A model generated the notes under the pieces. The model did no database searches. It was not told the origin of the DNA and saw nothing but the letters and a program-made list of their open reading frames with translations. Both the position numbers and the translations under genes were made by a program. A DNA stretch of 64,000 nucleotides from Botryosphaeria dothidea (Eukaryota > Ascomycota > Dothideomycetes > Botryosphaeriales > Botryosphaeriaceae). Numbering within the stretch: the first letter of the stretch is position 1; every line of letters starts with the position of its first letter. The stretch covers positions 1,984,001 through 2,048,000 of the forward strand of contig WWBZ02000040.1 of the NCBI GenBank assembly GCA_011503125.2. Reading direction: 5' to 3'. Shown here piece after piece: positions 21,154 through 32,104 of the stretch.

Positions 21154-23936
21154 TCAGACGTCATCGTCCTCATCAGCTTCGCCAACAATCGCCTGATCTT
21201 GTGCCTTTGGACCCTTTGCCTCCTGCTTCCTGTATAACTCTGCCAAGAAATCGCTCGTGCTAGCTTCTTCAATGCTTTTATCATCCCTCACCCGTAGAAA
21301 ACGTGGAAATCGCAGGCTCAGCCCGCGCTCATCGCTCACGAGACCAATGGCAGCTGTGTATGTTGGACTCAAGGTAATGTCCGCGAATGCACATTCCCAC
21401 ACTTCCTGTGGCTCGAACCATACGGCTGGTTCACCACTATACTCCACGAAAGCCGGCTTGTTTGTCCGAATGTTGCCGCTTTTCTCTTCATTCTGTTCCT
21501 TATCGATATCACAACCATCATCTTGCCCTGAACTACCTTTCTTATCGTCAGAAGTAGCTAGGGCAGCGTCAGGGTCGTACTTGGCGCGGTTGGCGGCATA
21601 AAATTTGTCGGTAAATCCGGACATGCATTTGGTGACAGCCTCGAGGCAGCCAGTCTCCGGATTCCGTACGGCGAGCAAGATGGGCGACCACCACTTGCAC
21701 TTACGGCCATTCCCATGCCAGGCCCCAACGGGGATGAGATCGATTGTGTCTGCGGATGTGTTGTAATCTTTCTTGACCTTAAGCCACGAGTCAAGCCGTT
21801 TGTCGGGCTCATAAGTGGCGAGAAGGGCCTTTCGGCGGCCTCCAATCTTCCTGTCTCCAGTCTCCCCATTATTTTCCGTCTCAGCCTCAAGCCGTTGGGA
21901 TTTGCTCTTGGACTTCGCAGCTTTCGTCTTTCGCGGTGTTACAGGTTCGGACGGCGCCTTTTCGCCTGCGGCATCATCCAAAAGGTCTGGGTTTGGTAGA
22001 TTGTCCAACACTTTGACCATAATCCCTTCACATTTGTTTTTCGTCGCACGGTTGAAAAATTCGCTCACAATCTCCTGGTCTGCTGATGAAGCGTCCAGGC
22101 TTTCCACCCATGTAAAGTGATTTGGGATCTTCGTGAAAAGACTCCTGAGAAGCGAACGACGTTCTCTGAATGGCCGGTTCAGCAGTTCTTCTCCATTGAG
22201 GTACATCAAATCAAAAGCAAATAGGCACACGTCAATCTTGACGCTATGGATGACCACATCTTTGCGTGCTCGGTTAGACAGCACCTGAAAAGGTTTGAGA
22301 TCGCCCGTCTCGCGGTCGATGGCAACCACTTCGCCCTCGAGAATGAAGCTGCTGACGCCGTCTCCGCGGATTTGTGGAACCAGTGCAACAAGGTCAGGGT
22401 ACTTGTCAGTCATGATTTCCAGATGACGCGAGAATATAGTGACTTTGCCGTTTTCATCGCAGTGAACTTGGGCGCGTTGACCGTCGTACTTGAACTCGCA
22501 GCTAAAGTCTCGCCCTTGCAGTTTAGTCAATATTTCGCCCATATCCCGTGTAATGCTCCCGAGCATCGGACGAAGTGGAATATGCAAAGAAAGACCACAT
22601 CTGAGAAGCAGTTCGTCACAGACTCCGATTTCGAGGAGCGTGGGAACGAGATCGTTGTAATTTGGGCGCCGGGCAAAGCAAGCCTTGACGATTTCCTCGT
22701 TGCGTAAGTAGATCTCAGAAAGCTGCTCCTTCTTTAGCTTTGCAAGTGATGAGATGGGATGTATTGGGAAACCCGCGCCTGGAGGGCGCGACATGAGAAA
22801 TGCACGGGAAAGGGCTATCAGCATTGTCGTCTTGACGGCACCGATGCGGAGGTGCTGAACCAAAGTACGGACGATGTATCGCGACTCCTCGGCACCCCTC
22901 GAATCCTGCAAGAGTCGCTCAACAATGCGCTGCTTGACCTCTTGGCTACCTTGACCCTTGCTGTTGGCGATCTTGACGAGTGAATCGTACACGGATCTAA
23001 TGGTTAGCGCCTTTGGCTTGCGTAGCGTGAAGCTTTGCCGCTTTTTGGCTTCAAAAGCCACATCCCCGGCATCGCCATACTTGTTGTAGAGACTCTTCAA
23101 TCCAGCACTATTCAACCCACAGACCTTCATCAGGGCTTTGGAAATAGCCGACCCCCCTAGGCCAAGCTCAAGATCGATGTACGGCGGCGAGATTGAGTTC
23201 GTCGCGAGCCATACCTGGGTGGGTCGTAAGCATAAGCGGTCTACTATTGCTGATACTTACTCACAGCAGGAAGTAGACTGTCCGGATCACTTTCGATGAC
23301 GGTCCGCAAGAGGTTGACCAAGGTATCGACGATTTTGATCCTACTTTGCGTGCTATTGACCAAGACAAAACATCTTGTCAAAACTGCGTAGGTTGCATGC
23401 CGACTCTCCACCGACCAATGCGATTGTAGATCTGTTATGTATTTTGATGGCTCGAAGGTCAAGGGCGTCTCATCGAAGGGAATATTCGAGGTTATCGTAT
23501 CTTCGGCGGTGGCAGTAGATTGTAATTTTAAGGTGTCCTTTTCGGCTTCGGCGGCATCTGTGGGGGGCTTCGCTGCAGATTCAAGCCTTGCGGCAATCGC
23601 TGGCTTTGCGGGAAGGGACCTCTCTGAGGTTCGCTGCTCATTATCGCCACTGCTGGTGCTTTCCGACAGTTTCTGCTCCTCCGACTCGCGGCTGCTCCGC
23701 GTGACATCCTCTCTGTTCCATTCTTCCTGGAGCTTTCTCGCAAGCTCTTCGTCAGTCAACTGAGTAGCCACTGAGTCATGGAGCGGGGTCTCAGACGCGG
23801 GTTGTCCTGCAAGCGGCGAAGTCGCGGGTTGCTGCTGGTCTTGTCGCTGCTTCGTAAAAAAGTAGTCCAGGCTACGGACGGATTTGTCGGACGGCTTGAA
23901 GTCATTCTTCTTGCGCTTCTTTGCGGGGCTACTCAT
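21154..23936 (-). CDS. CDC9: DNA ligase I (ATP-dependent)
   Basis: Replicative DNA ligase that seals Okazaki fragments and completes excision repair in the nucleus. Two exons, 23936..23265 and 23214..21154, joined in phase 0 as LLPAVWLATNSISPPYIDLE, total 910 aa. The N-terminus has a basic cluster (PAKKRKK) and a PCNA-interacting box, KSVRSLDYFF. The DNA-binding domain follows, then the adenylation domain with motif I CEFKYDGQRAQVH (the Lys, ~aa 465, is the AMP acceptor), FILEGEVVAID (motif III), KCEGIMVKVL (motif IV), and LKVKKDY (motif V) before the OB fold. An acidic/basic low-complexity insert of about 45 residues separates motifs IV and V, and the protein ends in an acidic run, both common in filamentous fungi. 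Confident orthologue call. Confidence 0.96.
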
Positions 23937-24251
23937 GTCGTCAGAAGGTAGATGGAGGTTGGGCGCATAGCTGTTGATGCTGCACGACGACGAGAGGTGG
24001 ATAGCCTGAGCTCACATCAACAGCGTCATAGGCATTGCTAGCCGCAGATCTTCCGGCGCTAGGCTTTTTTCGAGTAGTGTCATCGTCTTGAGAATGCCTA
24101 GACGTTCCGACAGGAGAATTTAGAGCATTCCCAGAATAGCATATAAACTTGGTGTGCACTATCTACGTAACTCAATCCAAGATCCGAAATTGCTCAACTC
24201 GATACTATGTCTCCTCCCAGTTCCACCGAAAGGCTTTCCTCAAGGGTGAAG
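23937..24251. other. short intergenic
   Basis: 315 bases between DNA ligase and MOG1; ligase promoter plus MOG1 3' end. Nothing else seen. Confidence 0.5.
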
Positions 24252-24979
24252 TCACTCTTCCGTCACGAACAGATCGTAATCCTTAATTTCAAGAGTCTGT
24301 AAGATCCTCTGCCTTATTGAAGTCGCGGCATCCATAAGCGGACCCTGCCTCGCGGCTGCGAAATCGACCTCTTCCTTCGGATATTCGCCCGGCACATGAG
24401 GGACGTTGACCGTGATGACAATGTCCGTCTTTTGCTCGGCGAGGCGTACCAGGACAAGCAGAATCGCCGTGAAGTCTGGCTGTGGCCGGCGATTCTCGAG
24501 ATTTACCATGGAGTGCTGCGTGGCAATGAGGGTGTACGCGGGCGCATTGCTGGTTGAGCACGTCAGGAAAACATGAAGAAAGACAGCGATGCGTCTCCAG
24601 TAATGATAAGAACGTATAATGAGAACACAGGAACTTACGGCATGCGTAAAAGAGTAGCGACATTTGTCTGCCAGAAACGCGTTACATCGTTGCTATCGCC
24701 GACTATGTCTTGGAAGTGGTACTTCAGCGCCTCCTCATCGGTTCGTGCTTCAGCCTCTTCAATCCGCTCGGTAAGGTCAAAGATGACGCTAGTAAACCCG
24801 TCCTTGTCGAGGTAGACTTCTTGGGTATCTGGGACTTCACGGATGGCACTGTGAATGTTAGCCAGTGCTGTCTTGGCGACACCTCTTTTTTCTCTTACAT
24901 ACCTGACGTCCGCGAAACAATTCGGAAGCTCAACGGTTATGGCACCGCCGAAGAGCTGAACAGGGACAAAGGCGGCCAT
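24252..24979 (-). CDS. MOG1: Ran-binding nuclear transport factor Mog1
   Basis: Binds the GTPase Ran (Gsp1) and stimulates nucleotide release, supporting nuclear protein import. Three exons, 24979..24903, 24848..24639 and 24549..24252, phases consistent, 194 aa, typical for the family. The N-terminus reads VPVQLFGGAITVELPNCFAD, and the first splice gives VSAIREVPDTQEVYLDKDGF, the hallmark Mog1 block; IIFDL-like strand and EEALKYHFQDIVGDSND follow. The end (IRQRILQTLEIKDYDLF) matches the conserved C-terminal helix and strand. An in-frame ATG 41 codons upstream precedes only unconserved sequence, so 24979 is preferred. Sits between ligase and BUD20, all on the minus strand, with no evident functional link. 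Confidence 0.93.
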
Positions 24980-25968
24980 AGCTCGCGCAGTTTGGTGGGG
25001 GGATGAGTGTTTTGTTAGGCTTGGGTCGAATGGAATCGCGGATTCGTGGCTATCTCTTATGTACTGAAATGAAGGCAGGCAGCCACCCAGGCAGAAGGCC
25101 AAGCAAGTGCCTAGTGGCGCGTTGAGTTACCTGAGAGCACATCGTTTACCATAACGCACGCCGGGCATTACAAAGCTAATTTGGTTGTTCCATTCGTCCA
25201 TCTCAAACATCTCAAAATCTGATAATCCATGAAGTAGATGTCTTTCACGTGTCTCTTGGTTTGTTATCGCTACATGACTCGACTCTCAGATCCCGGCCGC
25301 TGACGTAGACAATGACCTCAACCTGGCGGCTCATTCTTGGCAAATTGCAATTCTCTGTTTATCCGCTATCTCTGATTTATTTCGGAGGACTACTTCGATT
25401 CTCGGACCAAGGTATGATGCCCGGTCTAGGATCGTCAAGACATCCGCAAACCCGTGGAGCTTTCTTTTTCATTCCTCCTGCCGCGCCAAAAAGATAGTCG
25501 CCCGTGAAGTTAAGCAATAGCACAGCCATATCATCATCGTTCAAAGAATTTTGCAAGGGCTGCCAAGACGCAAAGAACGGTCCTTAAAAATCTTTGTCCG
25601 AGCGAATGCTCCAGCTCTGCCCCAAATCTCGAAATTCTTTTCATCCTTCAGGTGCAGGATGCTAAATCTCGATCTCTTGCGCTTCAGGAGTGCTGCACCC
25701 TTATGGACGCCTCACCGCACTCCTGGAGGGGATTACGCAGCCACAGCATAACACAGACCGGTTGTCCAATTGGACGCTGTGTATATGTGGAAATCCGGCA
25801 AGAAGCGGGCAGCTGTGCCGATTGATCCCCCAGTCCCGCAACTCCACAGCTTTTGGCACCCCTTGACTGATGAGCCTCCCGTTTCCCCGAACAAAACCGA
25901 ATCAACGCCGACCCTATGCTCCCTGGTACAATGACTCGCTTTTCGTAGCTTGACTTCTATGATATGCC
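24980..25968. other. gene-less stretch
   Basis: About 1 kb between MOG1 and BUD20 (both minus strand). Holds the MOG1 promoter and BUD20 3' end. I looked for 5S rRNA and tRNA similarity and found none convincing. Confidence 0.5.
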
Positions 25969-26674
25969 TCAGGCAATGGTCTCCTCCACCACCATGCCCT
26001 CCACCGCCGTCGACAAGCCGGTCCTGTCTGCACTGTTGGTACGTGTACCGTTATCTGTACGCAAACCGATTGCAGCCTCAGACTCCTTCTGGGTGTGAGG
26101 TTCTTCGCGCAGTTGTCGTAACCTAAAATTCGACAAAATATTAGACTTTGTCCATGAGCGCCTCGAAACCTATATCTGAGTGCTTGGTTCGGCTCAGCTC
26201 CCCAATTCTGTGCAAGAAGGAAGACCAGCAAACCAGATAGACAGGCGGCGTTAGAGATCCCATGAGCGCAAGAACACAAGAGGGACATGCTTAACAGGTC
26301 TTCACAAAAGCTCCAGATTCCTCGCCCACTCGGATTTCTGACGCCCGGCTGCCCACATGGTTTCCGGCCTAATCTCGTTTTTTCCCCAGCGGATAGCACT
26401 TTCTGGAGCATTGAGGCGCAGCGTGTAGCGTCGAAACTTACATTCGCTTGTGAGGCTTGCCACGCTTGTGGGCGACGAAGTTGTCGTTGCTCTCGAACCA
26501 TTTTGCGCACTCTTTACAATAAAACTTGCCCAGGGCCGGCAGATCTTCCTCCGCCTTTGTTTCCTTGTAGAGTTGGAGGTGGCGTTCGGAGCGCAGGTCC
26601 GCGTGAATCTGGTCGAGGTCGCGCGTGTAGCGGCGCGTCTTCTTCTTCGACTGCGCGCCCCGGATGGCGGGCAT
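25969..26674 (-). CDS. BUD20: Bud20/ZNF593-type C2H2 zinc-finger ribosome export factor
   Basis: Shuttling pre-60S ribosome factor that helps export large subunits. Two exons, 26674..26442 and 26122..25969, 128 aa. Exon 1 has the basic start (SKKKTRRYTRDLDQIHADL) and one extended C2H2 finger, CKECAKWFESNDNFVAHKRG then KPH (C-x2-C-x12-H-x6-H). Exon 2 supplies LRQLREEPHTQKESEAAIGL RTDNG, the family's conserved tail. The 319-base intron is far longer than the 45-145 base introns elsewhere here; its ends, GTAAGT and TTTTAG, are good and phase matches. Head to head with aconitase. Confident family call. Confidence 0.94.
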
Positions 26675-27510
26675 GGCGGCAAGGCGTGGGAGCGGGCGGC
26701 GGCGGCGTCAACGTGGGTGGGAGTGGGTTTCGGATGCGAGACTTGTGGTGCTGCTGCGACGGCGGCAGCGGCTGTCAGCGTGGCTGTGGGCGAGCGGGTG
26801 CTTTGCGTTGCAATGCTTGCGTTATTGCAGGGCGGTCAGGCCCCGCGAACGCCGGATAAGCAGGGCGGCCACAAAATTTGGGCGGCGGGCCGGTGCTCGG
26901 GCGGTGCCGGTGCTCCGACGGCCTTCCCTGGACAGCTACTACTACTGCATGTGCTGTGTTGTGCGTGCGTGCACGTGCAAACGCCGAGCATCGTCGCGGA
27001 ACGCCAGCGCCGCGCACACAGGACGAATATTCACGCAATTGTGGCAGTGGCATTCTCGACGTGCGGCGATGTGCTCGCTACCCCGGGCTTGCGATGCGAG
27101 TCCAGGTTGCATTCGTCGGCCCAGCGAGGGCGCGGCCCGGTCGACTTGCCGCATACGGAACGCGTTGTCTTCGAAAAAGACCTGCAGACCTAAAAATTTT
27201 CCTCAGAGTCCAAGCTCGCCGGGCGCGGTGGCTGCCCGGGTCGGGTAAGTCTTGGGGGGATAATGTGCGGGCCAATGGAAAGCGCCAGCACCCTCGTCTC
27301 CCTCGGCAGAAGCAGTGGGCACTGACGTTGGTCGCTGTTAAAAATGCCAAATCTTGATTGGCCGGGCTACTCCTGCTGCGTCCCGGCGTAGCGGCGGGAC
27401 TCAGCGATCGCTGCTTTCAAAGCTGTCCACGCCCACGCCCGCTCCTCCACCTCTTCCTTTCTTCCACAATCAGCACTCTCCCCTCATCCCCTCCTCCATC
27501 GCCGCCCAGC
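26675..27510. promoter_or_regulatory. divergent promoter region, BUD20 / aconitase
   Basis: 836 bases between outward-facing starts. Two CCAAT boxes lie near the aconitase side, 27272-27276 (plus) and 27357-27361 (as ATTGG), 239 and 154 bases before its ATG. In Aspergillus the CCAAT-binding complex with HapX controls iron-dependent genes including aconitase; a link here is inference only. A pyrimidine-rich stretch precedes the ATG. Confidence 0.45.
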
Positions 27511-30079
27511 ATGCAGCGTTTCTCGCGGCTGGCCCGCCGCGGCCTGGCCACCGTCAGTGAGGCTCCCCTCAGCCGCAAGGTCCGCCAGAACATCCACGAG
27601 GATGGCAACTTCATCAACTACGCCAAGATGGCTGAGAACCTGTCCATCGTGCGCGGTCGTCTGAACAAGCCCCTCACCTACGCCGAGAAGATCATCTACT
27701 CTCATCTCGACGATCCCCACAACCAGGAGATCGAGCGTGGGCAGTCATACTTGAAGCTGCGGCCGGATCGTGTTGCTTGCCAGGATGCCACCGCTCAGAT
27801 GGCCATCTTGCAGTTCATGTCCGCCGGCATGCCTTCGGTGGCCACTCCCACCACCGTCCACTGCGACCACCTGATTGAGGCGCAGGTTGGCGGCGAGAAG
27901 GATCTTGCGCGCGCTACGGACATCAACAAGGAGGTCTACGACTTCCTGTCGACGTCCTGCGCCAAGTACAACATTGGTTTCTGGAGGCCCGGCTCCGGTA
28001 TCATCCACCAGATCGTCCTCGAGAACTATGCTTTCCCCGGAGGTTTGATGATTGGCACTGACTCTCACACTCCCAATGCTGGCGGTCTGGGAATGGCTGC
28101 CATTGGTGTCGGTGGTGCTGACGCTGTCGACGTCATGGCTAACCTGCCCTGGGAGCTCAAGGCTCCCAAGGTTATAGGTGTGAAGCTCACCGGCCAAATG
28201 TCTGGCTGGACTTCTCCCAAGGGTAAGTCAATTGATCCGATTTCCCGGGCAATTTCGCCGCGGCCCCCACCAGCCACGTCTCAATTGATGTTGCGCATGT
28301 GGGGAAAGCTCGCAGATAGCTCCCCGGCACCCAATTGGCGACGAAAAACAAGCTAACAAGTGCATAGACATCATCCTCAAGGTCGCTGGTATCTTGACTG
28401 TCAAGGGTGGTACCGGTGCTATCATTGAGTACCACGGTCCCGGAACTGAGTCGCTCTCCTGCACTGGCATGGGCACCATCTGTAACATGGGTGCCGAGAT
28501 TGGTGCTACCACCTCTCTTTTCCCCTTCAACGACCGCATGTACGACTACCTGGCTGCGACCAAGCGTAAGGACATTGGCGACTTTGCCCGTACCTACGCC
28601 AAGGATCTCCGCGAGGACGAGGGTGCCGAGTACGACCAGCTCATCGAGATTAACCTCTCTGAGCTCGAGCCCCACATTAACGGTCCCTTCACCCCCGATC
28701 TTGCGACCCCAATCAGCAAGTTCAAGGACGCTGTCAAGGAGAATGGCTGGCCGGAAGACCTCAAGGTTGGTCTGATCGGCAGCTGTACTAACTCCAGTTA
28801 TGAAGACATGTCAAGGCAATGGTCCCAATTATCCAAAATGCTGAATTCTGTGCTGACTTTCTGCAGGGCCGCCAATATCGCCCGCGACGCTATGGAGCAC
28901 GGTGTCAAGGCCAAGGCCCTCTTTACCGTCACCCCTGGTTCCGAGCAAATCAGAGCGACCATTGAGAGGGATGGACAGCTTCAAACATTCGAGGAGTTCG
29001 GTGGTATGGTCCTTGCCAACGCCTGCGGTCCCTGTATCGGACAGTGGGACCGCAAGGACGTGAAGAAGGGCCAGCCCAACTCTATCATCTCCTCGTACAA
29101 CCGCAACTTCACCGGCCGTAACGATGCGAACCCTGCAACCCACGCCTTCGTCACCTCGCCCGATCTTGTTGTTGCCCTCACCATCGCTGGCACCCTCAAC
29201 TTCAACCCCCTCACCGACACCCTGAAGGGCGCTGATGGCAAGGAGTTCAAGCTGAAGGAGCCCCACGGTGATGGTCTTCCTTCTCAGGGCTTCGACCCCG
29301 GCCGCAACACCTACCAGGCTCCTCCGGCGGACCGCTCTTCCGTCAGCGTCGCGGTTTCTCCCACTTCTGACCGCTTACAGATTCTATCCCCCTTTGCCCC
29401 GTGGGATGGCAAGGATGCGCTCAACCTCCCGATTTTGATCAAGGCTCAAGGCAAGACGACAACCGATCATATCAGTATGGCTGGACCTTGGCTCAAGTAC
29501 CGCGGCCACCTGGACAACATCTCGAACAACATGTTGATTGGTGCCATCAACTCGGCGAACGGTGAGGCGAACAAGATTAAGAACCAGACCAACGGTGATT
29601 TCGGCGCTGTTCCCGACGTTGCCCGTGACTACAAGAAGAAGGGTATCAAGTGGGTGGTCATTGGTGACTGGAACTACGGCGAGGGTTCTTCTCGTGAGCA
29701 CGCCGCCCTCGAGCCCAGGCATCTTGGCGGTCTTGCCATCATCACCAAGTCTTTCGCTCGTATTGTAAGTCAATCACTCTTAAGTCCTTGACGAATATAT
29801 TACTAACGAATGCCACAGCACGAGACCAACTTGAAGAAGCAGGGCATGCTTCCCCTTACTTTCTCGAACCCCGAGGACTACGACAAGATCCAGCCCGACG
29901 ACAAGGTTGACCTCCTCTGCACCCAGATTGCTGTTGGCAAGCCCATGACCCTTCGTGTGCACCCGGCCAACGGTGGCGAGTCTTTCGATATTGAGCTTTC
30001 GCACACTTTCAACGAGGGACAAATTGAGTGGTTCAAGAACGGTAGCGCCCTGAACACCATGGCCAAGGCGCACGCATAG
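27511..30079 (+). CDS. ACO1: Aconitate hydratase, mitochondrial
   Basis: TCA-cycle [4Fe-4S] enzyme converting citrate to isocitrate. Four exons, 27511..28222, 28368..28815, 28867..29764 and 29819..30079, 772 aa. The start [20 protein letters not shown] is an Arg-rich mitochondrial presequence. Substrate loops [16 protein letters not shown] and [15 protein letters not shown] are intact; cluster cysteines are in [15 protein letters not shown] and [11 protein letters not shown]; the C-terminal swivel domain has [20 protein letters not shown]. Intron 2 (28816..28866) starts with GC, not GT; removing it restores the conserved [13 protein letters not shown]. It is 51 bases with no stop, so retention would insert 17 residues beside a cluster cysteine. 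Intron 3 carries a perfect TACTAAC branch site. Coding sequence uses strongly C-ending codons, as for a highly expressed gene. Confidence 0.98.
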
Positions 30080-30712
30080 AGCAGCGATGGGAACAGTGCA
30101 GGGTGGAATTTTATTTTATTTTTCTTCGTGTTTGTAACATTGTATGTCTTGAACATCAGGCGATACGGGGATCGGTATTTTCAGTTTACTGGTATATCAT
30201 GGCGGTCGAATGAAAATCGCATAATGAGCTTCCTTATGTGTGCGAGTTTTGCGTGATTGGTTAGCGGTGATGGCCTGTAACTTGCATACCTTCATGGGGA
30301 GTCGAAGCATTCGTCCGGACGCAAGTGTCCAGCATTTCCGGTAACAAAGCTATCCGGACGAATGCTTCGACTCCCCACGGTAACGGTTTTAGTCTGGCTG
30401 CCGCACTATTCGTGTATCCGCCGATTGTTGGAGCAACACACGAACGCTTGAGATTGTTATGACTCTTATGAAGACATGAATGAATAAAAAATTGTTTCGT
30501 GACATGCTGATGCGTAGTGTCCATTCAATTTCACATCTTCTGCCCGTTTCTGCACTGGTGGCTTTTGAGGTGACATTGCAGCTGGGCGCTTCGGCACCGT
30601 GTTGGGTAGGTACACGTTCCCGTCGAGACCGCCCGCCTCTACGACCGAACTTCAACCTGGCCTGAACCCCACCTCCCACCCCGACTGCGCGTGGAGCTAC
30701 TGTGCGAGGGAG
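30080..30712. other. intergenic with palindromic element
   Basis: Between aconitase and COG5, both plus strand. Holds the 83-base inverted-repeat element annotated next and the COG5 promoter. Confidence 0.55.
30295..30377. mobile_element. MITE-like palindromic element, intact copy
   Basis: Two perfectly complementary 25-base arms, 30295-30319 and 30353-30377 (arm begins TGGGGAGTCGAAGCATTCGT), enclose a 33-base loop. A related copy lies at 48773-48847 and a solo arm at 48423-48444. No coding capacity. No clear target-site duplication is visible next to the arms, so the true ends are uncertain. A non-autonomous element or structured RNA-coding repeat are both possible. Confidence 0.65.
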
Positions 30713-32104
30713 ATGGCAGACGACGAACCATCCTACATCGACTACGAGGCTTTTCTCGACCCGTCGTTCTCAACGACGGCATTTGCCAATAACCTCGTGC
30801 TCGCGACGAACAATCCCTCAGACACACCGCTCGATCTCTCGACGCCGCTCTCGCGCGTTCTATTCGATGTGCAAGAGATTGATACGCACATCGACACCCT
30901 TACGACCAAATCGGCACTGCCACTCCTCGAATACACAAAAGACCATGCTGAGTCGGGAGAGCGAATACTGCAGGAGGTGGAAGCTCAGGTCGCGAGCCTG
31001 ACGGAAGGATACAAGACTTTAGAAAAGGAGGTTATTGAGCGCTATGAAGCTGCAGAGCAGGTGCGGTTGGCAGCAGAGCGTCTTTGCCAGACGGTCAAAA
31101 TAGGTCGCGCCGTAGCGCGGTGCCTGATGCTCGGCCGGCAGCTTGAGGCGCAGTTGGCCGAGATTGGCGGGTTTGGCCCCGGCAGCATTAAAAGAGAAGA
31201 CCATAGGGCCATGGTTCGATCATCGAACACATTGGTTTCCCTACGCCAAGTACTACTTGCGTCCAGGCCCGGCGAGGAGGGCGAGGGTCTAGAGCGCGTC
31301 AATGTCATTACCACGTTGAAGAGCGATCTCCTGAGCCCAGCGGAGCGCAACCTCATCTCGCGCTCGCAGCAAATCATCAGAGAATTCTCCATGTCTTCGT
31401 TGCTGGCATCCAATGGTCCTTCACAACAGCCCAGCGCCGCTTCGACTTATGCGCAGACCGAAGACACAAAATCGCGCACCACGTCAGCCCTGCTGACTCT
31501 ATATCTTTTATCACCGGCCATGAAGAATGCAACCACCGCTACGTTTGAGCCCGCCCTTCTCACAAGTGCGCTGCAGGACTACCTTCAAACGGCGCTAAAG
31601 TCTTCTCTCGCGGCCCTCGCGCGAGCACTGGCGACACTTCCCACACTCGAGAGATCTCTCCTTGAAATATCGGCACGGTGCCAGAATATCGTGGCCTTGG
31701 AAACGCTGTTGGAATCGGTCAAGCCTCCATCGCATCCGCTCGTCAGTCACTCGGCGACAGAACATGCAGCAAGACAAAGGAGCGCGTCAAGGATGCCCCC
31801 ACAGAACTTGTTGCAGCCTTTACTCTTCTCTTTGGACACTTCATCGCTGCCTTCATACTTTTGGCGCTCTCTCGCCTCTGCGTTGTCTCCACGGGTGCAG
31901 GAGATCCTCAATCGCGGCGGAGTGTCGGCGAGGACGCTCCGCAGCAACAGGGATAGAGTTCGGGATGCTATTCGGGAATGCGTGAATCGCGGCTCACAGC
32001 TGCCAGCAAGCGCGTTGAGCAGGGGCAAGGGAACAGCCGCGGGCAATTGGGAGCGTGAAGCGGCGGTTATGGTCGGTTCTATTATTGGAGTCTTGGGGAG
32101 GTGA
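30713..32104 (+). CDS. COG5: Conserved oligomeric Golgi complex subunit 5
   Basis: Subunit of the COG tethering complex for retrograde traffic within the Golgi. Single exon, 463 aa from the ATG at 30713 (MADDEPSYIDYEAFLDPSFS). The Cog5 N-terminal block follows: TAFANNLVLATNNPSDTPLD, then LSTPLSRVLFDVQEIDTHID TLTTKSALPLL. Residues ~85-140 are a coiled-coil helix (ERILQEVEAQVASL), then the conserved GRAVARCLMLGRQLEAQL. The rest is helical with few motifs, ending in a basic NRDRVRDAIRECVNRGSQLP and a short hydrophobic end. Length suits fungal Cog5, which is about half the human protein. The frame is open upstream to 30599 without conserved residues. Confidence 0.92.
   Translation: MADDEPSYIDYEAFLDPSFSTTAFANNLVLATNNPSDTPLDLSTPLSRVLFDVQEIDTHIDTLTTKSALPLLEYTKDHAESGERILQEVEAQVASLTEGYKTLEKEVIERYEAAEQVRLAAERLCQTVKIGRAVARCLMLGRQLEAQLAEIGGFGPGSIKREDHRAMVRSSNTLVSLRQVLLASRPGEEGEGLERVNVITTLKSDLLSPAERNLISRSQQIIREFSMSSLLASNGPSQQPSAASTYAQTEDTKSRTTSALLTLYLLSPAMKNATTATFEPALLTSALQDYLQTALKSSLAALARALATLPTLERSLLEISARCQNIVALETLLESVKPPSHPLVSHSATEHAARQRSASRMPPQNLLQPLLFSLDTSSLPSYFWRSLASALSPRVQEILNRGGVSARTLRSNRDRVRDAIRECVNRGSQLPASALSRGKGTAAGNWEREAAVMVGSIIGVLGR

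Noticed and set aside
25480..25540. Possible 5S rRNA-like fragment (GTGAAGTTAAGCA)
   Set aside because: The short resemblance does not extend to the rest of a fungal 5S gene.
26514..27357. Overlapping frames in the BUD20-aconitase promoter
   Set aside because: High-GC open frames on both strands without conserved sequence; consistent with a GC-rich divergent promoter.
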